Below the pieces are notes generated by a model. The model worked only from the letters and a program-made list of their open reading frames with translations. It had not been told where the DNA came from and ran no database searches. Positions 53,643 to 62,606 of a DNA stretch of 64,000 bases are shown one piece after another. The stretch's first letter is position 1. Every line of letters starts with the position of its first letter. Both the position numbers and the translations under genes were made by a program. The stretch is from Pseudoalteromonas luteoviolacea (lineage in GTDB: Bacteria > Pseudomonadota > Gammaproteobacteria > Enterobacterales > Alteromonadaceae), in NCBI RefSeq assembly GCF_018100925.1, contig NZ_JAGJEH010000002.1, positions 558,001 through 622,000 on the forward strand, read 5' to 3'.

Positions 53643-55175
53643 ATGATAAGAATCACGGTTGCTTTGTTAGCAATGTTTGCTGTCGGTACAGCACAAGCTT
53701 TGCCTAAAATTCAATTTTCCAAACTCGATCTAGCGCAAAACAAGCGCCTTATTGTTTTTATTAACGACACAAACTCGCTCAGTGGTTTGGCTGCACAAGT
53801 CAACGCACATACTGATGGGCAATTGAAAGCTGCCATTGATAGTGCGGCGTTTGAAAGTAAGTTTGGCAAAACTCAGACTTTTTATGGACTAGCACCATTT
53901 GCACAGGTAACTGTAATAGGTACTGGCTCTGGTTCACTGACTCAATCTCAGTTGCAAGACTTAGGTGGATACGCTGCGGCAAGTACACCAGCAAATGGTA
54001 AACACCAATTTACCGTGATGGCGGATTCTTTAAATACATCAGTATCCGTGCCGGCAGCTTGGTTGGCCATGGGGGCGGGACTTCGTGATTACCACTTCGA
54101 CAAATATAAAGCTGCGACTGCACAATCTCAGCCTCGGGATTTTGTATTTCAAACAGCGAACTACAATGCAGCCTCTAGCAAATACCACACTGACTTGAAA
54201 TATATGGTACAGGGCGTTCATTTAACTCGAGATATGGCTTCTGAGCCGGGTAAATCTCTTTACCCGCAAAGCTTTGTTAATAGAGTGAAAGATGCGTTTG
54301 ACGACATTGATAACATCGACATTGATGTTTTAAAAGTCAGAGACATGAAAAAGCACCAAATGGGGGCAATTTTAGGTGTAGGGCAAGGCTCTATCCACGA
54401 GCCTAGAATGTTAGTGATCCAGTATCGCGGTGGTGAGAAAGGTGAGGCGCCAATTGCGTTGGTGGGCAAGGGGATCACATTTGATACAGGTGGGATCAGT
54501 CTGAAGAAAAACAGTGGTATGTGGCAGATGAAATCTGATTTATCTGGCGCAGCAGCGGTTGCAGGCACAATGCTCGCAGTTGCAAGTCGCGGTGAAAAGG
54601 TTAACTTGGTTGGTGTTATGCCTCTTGCCGAGAATATGCCTGCCGAAGATGCAATTCGTCCTGGAGATGTTTTAAAAACAATGCAAGGTACTACCATTGA
54701 AATCATTTCCACTGATGCAGAAGGTCGTTTACTTTTAGCTGACGCAGTGCGATATACGCAAGATGAATTTAAACCAAGAATGCTGGTAAATATTGCGACT
54801 TTAACCGGTTCGGCAGCGAGAGCGTTAAGTGATGAATATGCTGCGCTTGTTACACGTGATTGGTCGCTGGCACAAGACATGATGAATATTGGAGAAACCA
54901 GTGGTGAAGCTGTTTGGCCGCTCCCGCTACACCCTAACTTTTTTAAGCAGATAAAGTCTGATATCGCAGACATTAAAAACTCTGGTGCAGGTAATCCAGG
55001 AGCGAGTATTGGCGCCGCCGTGGTCGCAACTTTTGTCGATAAGGATGTGCCTTGGGTACACTTGGATATTGCTGGTGTTGATTGGTTAAACAAGCCAATT
55101 GCAGTCGCGCCTAAAGGGTCTCAAGGTTGGGGTGTACGCTTTTTAGATCAATTGGTACGTGAAAACCGTAATTAA
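53643..55175 (+). CDS. exported leucyl aminopeptidase (M17 family)
   Basis: A 510-residue M17 aminopeptidase with a signal peptide ending TAQA, unlike the cytoplasmic PepA. The metal and catalytic motifs are intact: VGKGITFDTGGISLK (Lys and Asp), MKSDLSGAAA and STDAEGRLLLADA (Asp, Glu, Arg), followed by NIATLTGSA. Two divalent metals and a bicarbonate-binding Arg can be inferred. It would trim amino-terminal residues from peptides in the periplasm or outside the cell. A palindrome lies upstream and a strong terminator downstream. Confidence 0.94.
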   Translation: MIRITVALLAMFAVGTAQALPKIQFSKLDLAQNKRLIVFINDTNSLSGLAAQVNAHTDGQLKAAIDSAAFESKFGKTQTFYGLAPFAQVTVIGTGSGSLTQSQLQDLGGYAAASTPANGKHQFTVMADSLNTSVSVPAAWLAMGAGLRDYHFDKYKAATAQSQPRDFVFQTANYNAASSKYHTDLKYMVQGVHLTRDMASEPGKSLYPQSFVNRVKDAFDDIDNIDIDVLKVRDMKKHQMGAILGVGQGSIHEPRMLVIQYRGGEKGEAPIALVGKGITFDTGGISLKKNSGMWQMKSDLSGAAAVAGTMLAVASRGEKVNLVGVMPLAENMPAEDAIRPGDVLKTMQGTTIEIISTDAEGRLLLADAVRYTQDEFKPRMLVNIATLTGSAARALSDEYAALVTRDWSLAQDMMNIGETSGEAVWPLPLHPNFFKQIKSDIADIKNSGAGNPGASIGAAVVATFVDKDVPWVHLDIAGVDWLNKPIAVAPKGSQGWGVRFLDQLVRENRN

Positions 55176-55244
55176 TCGACTTCTATTATTGCCTTACCCT
55201 GAGTAATAATGGCTGTATGTTATTTAGTGTACATATACCTCAAA

Positions 55245-55272
55245 AAAGCAGCCTTGCTATCAAGGCTGCTTT
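55245..55272. terminator. bidirectional terminator between convergent genes
   Basis: A perfect 12-bp stem (AAAGCAGCCTTG with CAAGGCTGCTTT) has a four-base loop, with A-rich bases before it (CAAAA) and T-rich bases after. It ends both the M17 gene and the convergent ABC operon. Confidence 0.8.
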
Positions 55273-55294
55273 GACGGATATAAAAGCTTTAACT

Positions 55295-57769
55295 TTACCT
55301 TAGCCCTTCACTGGGTTCTTGAGAAGTAATTTTACGGCAAGGGATATAGGTCGCGGTTAATACCATTAGCGTGATAAATAAAGGAATTCCCAAAATTCCC
55401 AAGGCATAGCTATCGCTGCTGATCAGCATAGATTGTGATAATTGATTCATTACCACCAGTGACATACAAACTCCGCCAATTAATCCAATAACGAGTTGGA
55501 TTCCAGCCTCTTTCATAAACAGACCAGTCACTCGACTATTACTTGCGCCCAAGGCTCTGCGTGTTGCTATTTCTTGACTTCTGAGCGCAATGCTATTTGA
55601 AGAAACTGCAAATATGCCACTGGCTGCTAAAAATAGCGCGACTGATCCACACCACAAAAATATGCTATTAACTGCGTTGACAAGCTGCATGGGCTGAGCA
55701 ATATACTCGTCATAGCGCTGAATTTGGTTGAGTGTGACATCGAGATCCATCGCTGCCACAGTCTCTTTTAGAAGTGTCTGAGCTTGTGCTTGAGACCCTC
55801 GATAGTGCACAACTATTTCCATGTTCCAAGCGCGTAAATCCATTATGCCGTAACCTGTATGCCATGCGCTGGTCGCCTGCATTGTTGGCCCATGTATGCT
55901 ATCGGATACAATACCAATAATCGTACGCCATTCTGTATGCCAATTACTTTCATCTACTGTGCGTACTCGTTGTCCAATAGCATTGCCCTCAGGAAATAGG
56001 TCTCGTGCCATTGATTCGTTGATGATGGTGGGAGAGCCTCCATTTTCCAGATCGCGCAGATCAAAATCGCGCCCTTCAATGATCTTCATACCTACCACCC
56101 CCCAAGCGTTTCGACTGACAGCTTCAAAGTTCCACATTGGATTTTCGTTGTAGGCTAATGCCTCTCGGCCTTGTATTTCAAAGTGAGAGCTCCCACCACC
56201 AGTACCAGGTAGACTGCTAAAATAGGCAACGCCCTGAATATTTGGGTGTTTTTCTAGGTTACTTTTTAGTTGATAGTAAAAGTCATTGCGTTTGTCCCGC
56301 GGGTTTCTTGGATAACTGCTGGTTGGTAATAGTATTTGCGCAGAGAGCCGGTTAGCTGTGTCAACACCGTAGTCAGCATTTTGTGAGTTGTAGCTGGTAG
56401 AGAGTAATATTGTCGCGACAACAAGTACGACAGAAGATAAGGCAATCTCGGTAACGACAAGAAGTTTATTTGCTCGACCTGCTTTTTTTCCTAAGGCACC
56501 ACGTGTGCCATCTCGCAAAATGGCATTTACATCGCTATTTAATGCGCGTACGGCAGGGATAATACCGGTAACTGCAACCATGAAAATAATGGCTACCAGC
56601 AGCACGAGGAATGCGTCACTGTGTAAATTTAAATGCCACCAAAATGGTTTGTCACCGCTCAGTGCAAAGAGCCGCTCAAACGCAACATTGGTAAGGTGCA
56701 CGCTGATCATTGCAAGCCCCCACGCGAGCACGCCGCCGATAGAGCAAATAAACAAGCTTTCCCATAACATTTGCAGTATCAGGCGCTGTTTGGGGATGCC
56801 TAATGCAATGCGGACCCCGACCTCTTTAATCCTTTCATTGACGCGAGCGAGCAATAAGCTTCCAACATTGATGCAAGTTAAAAACAAGATCAGTGAGACG
56901 ACAATAAGCATGGCGAAAAAGATGGTTTTGTGTTGAGCAACGCTGTCGTGAGTATCTTTGTAATTGAATGCTCGAATATACCCGCCAGGGGAGTTTGCAC
57001 GCCACGCAAATGCTTGAGGTAAAGTTTGAAAATGACGCTGTAACAGGTTTTTAACCTCTAACTGAAGTTGCTCAAGTGAGATGCCGGGTTTTAATCTCGC
57101 CACAGCATTCATGGCATCAGTGTGTGCATCTGATGGCGCGGTGGGTGCCAGCTGAGTTTCAGATAGGGGTTCCCAAATTTGTGCAATCGCCGGAAATGTA
57201 AATCCATCAGGCATAACACCAACCACACGCTTTGAGATCCCATTTACGCGTATACTGGCATTGATGATATTTGGGTCTTTTGCCAAATACTTTGTCCAAA
57301 TTTCATGACTTATCACAATGACAGGCTCGGCCCCAGCTTCTTGGTCAGATGGATTGAAACTGCGGCCGAGAATAGGTTGAACACCAGCCAATTCAAACAA
57401 GTTCCATTGGTTATAGCTGGCATGTACCTTTTTTGCACTGATGTTGTTACCTAAATCACTAATTATGGTGGTACCGGTACGATATAAGCTCACTTTGTGC
57501 AGCAAATTAGAGTGCGCACTGATGAAGCTGAGATGATAGGGATCCGCAAGTTGACCTCGACCGTGGGCTGCTCTGAATTCACCTTCAATGGCAATAAGTG
57601 GAGTGGTGCCTTGCATGGTTAAAGGTTTAAATATGAGCTGTGATAGGAGCGAGTAGGTATAGACAGTCAACCCTAAGCCGATAGCCACAATCAATATTGA
57701 AGTGGCAGAAAAAGCTGGTTTTTTGAGTAATAGCCTGAAGGCATATTTTACATCAATCCAACATGACAT
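55295..57769 (-). CDS. ABC transporter permease, MacB/FtsX-type with duplicated FtsX domains
   Basis: An 824-residue permease with an N-terminal membrane helix, a MacB-like periplasmic domain, an FtsX domain with three helices (near 285-410), a second periplasmic domain and a second FtsX domain at the end (VALFLAASGIFAVSSNSIAL, RSQEIATRRALGASNSRV). This duplicated layout is that of large orphan-type permeases of mechanotransmission ABC systems. AAGGAGG precedes the ATG. It is the last gene of the adaptor-ATPase-permease operon and presumably exports a peptide, antibiotic or lipid. Confidence 0.92.
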   Translation of the reverse strand: MSCWIDVKYAFRLLLKKPAFSATSILIVAIGLGLTVYTYSLLSQLIFKPLTMQGTTPLIAIEGEFRAAHGRGQLADPYHLSFISAHSNLLHKVSLYRTGTTIISDLGNNISAKKVHASYNQWNLFELAGVQPILGRSFNPSDQEAGAEPVIVISHEIWTKYLAKDPNIINASIRVNGISKRVVGVMPDGFTFPAIAQIWEPLSETQLAPTAPSDAHTDAMNAVARLKPGISLEQLQLEVKNLLQRHFQTLPQAFAWRANSPGGYIRAFNYKDTHDSVAQHKTIFFAMLIVVSLILFLTCINVGSLLLARVNERIKEVGVRIALGIPKQRLILQMLWESLFICSIGGVLAWGLAMISVHLTNVAFERLFALSGDKPFWWHLNLHSDAFLVLLVAIIFMVAVTGIIPAVRALNSDVNAILRDGTRGALGKKAGRANKLLVVTEIALSSVVLVVATILLSTSYNSQNADYGVDTANRLSAQILLPTSSYPRNPRDKRNDFYYQLKSNLEKHPNIQGVAYFSSLPGTGGGSSHFEIQGREALAYNENPMWNFEAVSRNAWGVVGMKIIEGRDFDLRDLENGGSPTIINESMARDLFPEGNAIGQRVRTVDESNWHTEWRTIIGIVSDSIHGPTMQATSAWHTGYGIMDLRAWNMEIVVHYRGSQAQAQTLLKETVAAMDLDVTLNQIQRYDEYIAQPMQLVNAVNSIFLWCGSVALFLAASGIFAVSSNSIALRSQEIATRRALGASNSRVTGLFMKEAGIQLVIGLIGGVCMSLVVMNQLSQSMLISSDSYALGILGIPLFITLMVLTATYIPCRKITSQEPSEGLR

Positions 57770-57781
57770 GAGAATGCCTCC

Positions 57782-58513
57782 TTAAACTGCAATCGGTGTT
57801 GTGGGCTTTTTGTACTTATCAGATATGATTTCACCGTCAAATACCTCTATGACTCGTTGGGTACGAGCTGCACAAGCAGGGTCATGCGTAACCATACAAA
57901 TGGTCGCCCCCTCGGAGTTGAGTTCTTCAAGTAAGTGCATCACTGATTCTGCATTTTTCGAATCTAGGTTACCTGTAGGTTCATCGGCCAAAATTATGGC
58001 AGGTTGACCTGCAATTGCGCGCGCTACGGCAACTCGTTGTTGTTGACCCCCTGACAATTGAGAAGGAAAATGGCTCGCTCTATGTGCCATATCTACCTTT
58101 TCTAAGGATGTGCGGACTAGCTCTTGGCGCTCTGATTTGGATAAATCCGTGCGGTACGTCAAAGGGAGCTCTACATTTTCAGCAACAGTCAAATCACTAA
58201 TTAAATTAAATGACTGGAAAATAAAGCCAATCTCTTTATTGCGAATGCGTGCTCTTTCATTTGGGTCAATGTCAGATGCATCATGGCCCGCTAATTGATA
58301 CTGCCCTGAAGTTGGTTTGTCGAGCAGTCCAAGCAGTGAGAGTAGGGTAGATTTACCACATCCAGAAGGGCCAGTAATTGAAACAAAATCTCCCTGATAC
58401 ACAGTAAGACTAACATTGCTTAGGGCGTTAGTTTGCACGTCATCTGTGCAAAATACTTTGTTTAAGTTTTTTAGTTCAACCAAGGCACTGAGGCATTTTA
58501 TATTGTTGTGCAT
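57782..58513 (-). CDS. ABC transporter ATP-binding protein, MacB/LolD-type
   Basis: A 243-residue ATPase with Walker A GPSGCGKST (about 48-56), Q-loop, signature LSGGQQQRVAVARA, Walker B IILADEPTGNLDS and H-loop VTHD. Similar subunits drive MacAB, LolCDE and BceAB systems. It sits between the adaptor (9-base gap) and the permease (12-base gap), so they form one operon. TTAGGAGT precedes the ATG. Confidence 0.95.
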   Translation of the reverse strand: MHNNIKCLSALVELKNLNKVFCTDDVQTNALSNVSLTVYQGDFVSITGPSGCGKSTLLSLLGLLDKPTSGQYQLAGHDASDIDPNERARIRNKEIGFIFQSFNLISDLTVAENVELPLTYRTDLSKSERQELVRTSLEKVDMAHRASHFPSQLSGGQQQRVAVARAIAGQPAIILADEPTGNLDSKNAESVMHLLEELNSEGATICMVTHDPACAARTQRVIEVFDGEIISDKYKKPTTPIAV

Positions 58514-58522
58514 GTCTGACTC

Positions 58523-59776
58523 CTAATTTATTTGAATTTGTTGATGTTGTTGCCATGCTGATGCATCTGACACAATGATGTTTTGTCCTTCGTCTAAGCC
58601 TTGCTCAACTTGAATATAGTGAGTCGACATATGGCCAAATTTTACTGGCTGAACAGTGGCGAGCTTGCCTTCACTGTCGATGCGATATACGCTTGCTTGG
58701 CTGAAGCTATTGGCAAACATTGGACGTTTAACAAATAGGGTGTTTGGGATTGTGTGAATGGAGATAATGCCGTCCACTGTAAGTTCAGGGCGCACTTCTT
58801 TTGGCAGTTGCCCTTGCAATTCTACGTCGATCTGTACAGAACCATTCATAACGGTAGGGTCGATACGCTGTACTTTTCCTTGGATCTTGCTGACTCGGGT
58901 ATCGAGTAATACATCTTGGCCGACTACCACATCTTTAATTTGTTTTTCTGGGACCATGAGTTCTGCGATATATAAGTCTGAACGGGCTAACAGCGCTAAA
59001 TTGCTGCCAGCTCGAACCTCCTGGCCAAGTTCCATTGGTATCGCTTGTACTATGCTGTCCATGCTGGCAGTGACTTTTAAGCTGGCAACTTGATGCTCGA
59101 TACGTGCGACGCTTCTTCGCATCATATTGAGGCGTGCATTACTGGCATCAATTTGTGCGGTGAGGTTTTGCTTGCGCTTATCAAGGCGTTGTTGCTCCAA
59201 CTTCCAACGCTGTTGATATTGGGTTACATTCATTTTGACTTCTTCAAAGTCAATTTTAGAAATTGCATCAAACCCTTTATCTAGTAGCTCTTTTTGAGCA
59301 TTTAATGTTAGCTGACTACGCTCATAATTAAGGTGTTCATTGATCACTGCGATTTCTTGATCAAGTAGTTCCGACTCTAAAGACACACGTTGTGCACTCA
59401 TTTCAGACTCAAGCGCCTGCAGTTCCCATTTTGCTTCTACAAGCTGTTGCTCTAGTTCGGGGTTACTCAATTCAAAAAGCAGCTCTCCTTTTTTTACCAC
59501 TGCGCCTGCTTTTTTTAGTATGCGGTCTACTCGTCCGGGTACGTTGGTTGCAATCCAGCGAATATCTTTGGGGGCCAGTACACCTGTTCCACGCACTGTG
59601 ATGTTTAAATCGCCACGCTCTACTGTGCCAATAAGCAGACTGTTTCTGTCGACTAAATAGGATCCATTGCCTGAGGAGAAGAGCAGTACCATGCCTACGA
59701 TTGCTGCGGCGCATAAGGTGCCCGCAATCAGCACTTTCGAATCTCGATTTTTTGTCTTTTTTCTCACTATATCCAT
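58523..59776 (-). CDS. HlyD-family periplasmic adaptor of the ABC efflux system
   Basis: A 417-residue membrane-fusion protein with an N-terminal membrane helix (VLIAGTLCAAAIVGMVLLFS), split lipoyl-like motifs (VERGDLNITVRGTGVLAPKD; KAGAVVKKGELLFELSNPEL), a long coiled coil at about 110-215 and C-terminal barrel domains (ATVQPVKFGHMSTHYIQVEQ). It connects the MacB-like permease to an outer-membrane channel, which is not encoded here. It diverges from the two-component system at 60040. Confidence 0.92.
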   Translation of the reverse strand: MDIVRKKTKNRDSKVLIAGTLCAAAIVGMVLLFSSGNGSYLVDRNSLLIGTVERGDLNITVRGTGVLAPKDIRWIATNVPGRVDRILKKAGAVVKKGELLFELSNPELEQQLVEAKWELQALESEMSAQRVSLESELLDQEIAVINEHLNYERSQLTLNAQKELLDKGFDAISKIDFEEVKMNVTQYQQRWKLEQQRLDKRKQNLTAQIDASNARLNMMRRSVARIEHQVASLKVTASMDSIVQAIPMELGQEVRAGSNLALLARSDLYIAELMVPEKQIKDVVVGQDVLLDTRVSKIQGKVQRIDPTVMNGSVQIDVELQGQLPKEVRPELTVDGIISIHTIPNTLFVKRPMFANSFSQASVYRIDSEGKLATVQPVKFGHMSTHYIQVEQGLDEGQNIIVSDASAWQQHQQIQIN

Positions 59777-60039
59777 AATTAATTCAGAGTCTTACCTTTG
59801 ATGCCTGATATTGTTACTAGACTTGTTGATGGCGATAAATATAGCGGGGAACTTAGCGTTGAAATAGGCATGATAAGTAAACATTGCAGGCTAGAAAGTT
59901 TACAAAAGTTTGCATTTATATTTTTGATAAAATTGGTACACTGCCGATGCGGCGTTGAATTTAATCGGTTTTTTTTAATGACAAATGAGTGACAACCCCA
60001 TATTCAACATTGATTTTTACATCCACAAAAGGACATGGT

Positions 60040-60735
60040 TTGAGCACGAAACCCAAACTACTTATCGTAGAAGATGAGCCAAGTATATTAAGAGGTTTAA
60101 CGGACCTATTTGTATTTCATGGATATGAAGTGACAAGCGCTATAGATGGCAAAGAAGGCTTAGAAATGGGATTAACCGGTGACTATACCTGTATCCTTTT
60201 AGATGTCATGTTACCTTCAATGAATGGCTTTGATATTTGCAATGCCTTGAGAGTGCACTCGCGCACCCAGCCTATTATGATGTTGACCGCCAAAAATACG
60301 GAAGCTGACATCATTAACGCGCTGACGCTTGGCGCAGACGACTATGTAGCAAAACCGTTTTCAACTTCTGAGCTAGTTTTGAGAGTCAATGCCTTAGTTA
60401 GGCGCTCTGGTTGGACAGAACAAGGAGATATGCTTAAGCTGAGCGCTGAAGTATCAATTTGTTTGCAATCTCTAACCGGTAAATCATATCGCCAAGATGT
60501 TAAATACACACGTCGAGAGGCACAAATATTGGCGTATTTGCAGCGTAAGGGCGGACTCGTATCACGTGATGATTTACTCAAGGATGTTTGGGGATATAAG
60601 GATACAAGAGATATAGATACGCGAACGGTTGATATTCATATTGCCAAAATTAGAAAAAAAATAGAGGCTGATCCGAAATCTCCCAAGCATTTGCTCACCC
60701 ATCGTGGTGAAGGATACCAATTGTACATATTATAA
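60040..60735 (+). CDS. OmpR/PhoB-family response regulator
   Basis: A 231-residue regulator with a receiver domain (VEDE at 10-13, phospho-acceptor Asp55 in LLDVMLPSMNG, conserved Lys in YVAKPF) and an OmpR-type winged helix (YTRREAQILAYLQRKGGLVS ... TVDIHIAKIRKKIE). I start it at TTG 60040 because AAAAGGA lies six bases upstream and the length then matches the family; GTG 59989 is upstream in frame. The kinase gene follows after eight bases. It probably controls the divergent ABC efflux operon. Confidence 0.94.
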   Translation: MSTKPKLLIVEDEPSILRGLTDLFVFHGYEVTSAIDGKEGLEMGLTGDYTCILLDVMLPSMNGFDICNALRVHSRTQPIMMLTAKNTEADIINALTLGADDYVAKPFSTSELVLRVNALVRRSGWTEQGDMLKLSAEVSICLQSLTGKSYRQDVKYTRREAQILAYLQRKGGLVSRDDLLKDVWGYKDTRDIDTRTVDIHIAKIRKKIEADPKSPKHLLTHRGEGYQLYIL

Positions 60736-60743
60736 GAATAAAA

Positions 60744-62486
60744 ATGGTGTTTTTTAAAAATAAACGCTTACTCAACTACGCACAGCGTATAAAGCGCTTA
60801 CGTATATCGGCAATACTGCTGCTATTGCTTTTGCTCGTACCTTTGTCTGTTTTGTTGTATTTCAGCTATCAACAATCTCAACAAAATCGATTAGTTGAGT
60901 ATGAAAAAGAGGCAAGCAATCTAGCAAGGGTCATAAATAGAAAGCTTTTTCGAAAATTGAGTGTTAGTAATCAGATCCCTGCTGATGCATTCAACTATTA
61001 CCGCTACATTTACAACCCACTGACTAAACAAACTCAGCAAATGTTGTCGCCACTTGCTCAGCTGAATAGTGAACAGACCATACGAGGCTTAGTCGGTTAT
61101 TTTCAGATAGACGGACAGGGCAACTTTAACTCGCCTATTTGGCCCTATGCAATCACATCGAATATCGAGGATACTGGCCAGCAGAATCACACGCTTGAAA
61201 TGATCACACGGCGCGAAATCGCTACATCCGTTTACCAAATGGTTAATCATTCGAAAACGGTCAAACAGATGCTGATTCATGGGTTCAGTGTCAAAAATAG
61301 CCAATTTAATATTAGTTTTGACTTACCAGAATACCTTATTTTCTATCGTGTAGTGGAGGTGATTGATCAGCCTGTTTTGCAAGGCTACCTGGTCAAACGA
61401 GCGCCTTATTTGCATCAACAGATTGCAGATGTACTAGAGCTACGAAGTTTTGATATTCCTATGTTGGTTACATTAAAGGAAGTCGAAAAATCAGTAGCTG
61501 ATACTTACTTCCTATATTCGCCTTCAACCGAGGAGGAGCCGGATATTAGTCAACCACGAGATGTGGATGTGCGCTATAAGCAACAGTTTATATTTGAAAC
61601 GAATTTGCATTGGCCATATCGTAATTACAAAGTGGTCCTGTCGAGTGCGCCGCTACCGATTGCACAATCTATGATATATAGCTTAATTTTCAATGCTGTC
61701 ATGTTTTTAGCGATTGTGTCTGCATGTTATGGTTTCTATCGCTTTAGTGTTAAGCAGCTGGCGCTAGGAGAAGAAAAGGTCAACTTTATTTCCGCAGTCA
61801 GTCACGAACTTAAAACACCATTGACCTCGATAAAAATGTACTCTGAAATGCTCAAGTCTGGGATGGTTGCCTCTGAGCAACACAAAGATGAGTACTATGA
61901 TTTTATTTGTGATGAAAGTGAACGTCTTGCCCGTCTAATTGATAACATTTTGCAGTTGTCTGCATTTGAGCGTCAACAGCAAAAGGTGGCGCCTGAATAT
62001 ACGCCTTTGACGGTTTTGCAAGATATTATTCGCTCGAAAACGGCTTCGCTGACTGAAAATCACCGCTTTGAGCAAGTGCATATTATGGAATTGGCACACT
62101 ATGAGCACGCCCAAGCTTATATCGAGGTGGATGCATTTACCCAAATCGTTATCAATATAACTGACAATGCGGTTAAGTTTTTCGAATCAGCTGGTATTGA
62201 CGATCCAGCTAGAAGAAAGATTGAGTTTACTTTTCGTAAACATCCCACACATAAGGGAATGGTGCAATTGGAGATCCGAGACTACGGAAATGGCATCAGT
62301 AAAGCGCAAGAGGAAAAAATCTTTGAGTTGTTTTATCGAGGAAGCAGTGAGTTAACGCGAAACTCGAAGGGAACCGGTATTGGTTTAGCTTTAGTGCGTG
62401 AGCTGGTATTAGCGCAACAAGGCGAGATCCAAGTGCAAGCTCGGCACCCCGGGCTTGCAATGTTGGTCTCATTTCCGATGAGGTAA
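60744..62486 (+). CDS. sensor histidine kinase
   Basis: A 580-residue kinase with membrane helices at about 22-42 (LRISAILLLLLLLVPLSVLL) and 308-330, and a periplasmic sensor domain of about 265 residues between them with no family recognised. The HisKA domain has His354 in SAVSHELKTPLTS and the ATPase domain has NITDNAVKF, DYGNGIS and GTGIGLALV. It is eight bases from the regulator gene. It likely senses the compound handled by the divergent efflux operon. Confidence 0.94.
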   Translation: MVFFKNKRLLNYAQRIKRLRISAILLLLLLLVPLSVLLYFSYQQSQQNRLVEYEKEASNLARVINRKLFRKLSVSNQIPADAFNYYRYIYNPLTKQTQQMLSPLAQLNSEQTIRGLVGYFQIDGQGNFNSPIWPYAITSNIEDTGQQNHTLEMITRREIATSVYQMVNHSKTVKQMLIHGFSVKNSQFNISFDLPEYLIFYRVVEVIDQPVLQGYLVKRAPYLHQQIADVLELRSFDIPMLVTLKEVEKSVADTYFLYSPSTEEEPDISQPRDVDVRYKQQFIFETNLHWPYRNYKVVLSSAPLPIAQSMIYSLIFNAVMFLAIVSACYGFYRFSVKQLALGEEKVNFISAVSHELKTPLTSIKMYSEMLKSGMVASEQHKDEYYDFICDESERLARLIDNILQLSAFERQQQKVAPEYTPLTVLQDIIRSKTASLTENHRFEQVHIMELAHYEHAQAYIEVDAFTQIVINITDNAVKFFESAGIDDPARRKIEFTFRKHPTHKGMVQLEIRDYGNGISKAQEEKIFELFYRGSSELTRNSKGTGIGLALVRELVLAQQGEIQVQARHPGLAMLVSFPMR

Positions 62487-62606
62487 ATACACTTTCAAAG
62501 CGACCGAACTATGTGAATTTACCCGAGTCCCTGTAACAGGGTGTAATGGTTTTATATCAAGCCCCAACCCACAATAAAAACATTAAATGTGTACAAAAAG
62601 GAATGT

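Noticed and set aside
54260..55093. 277-codon minus-strand frame
   Set aside because: Antisense shadow of the M17 aminopeptidase.
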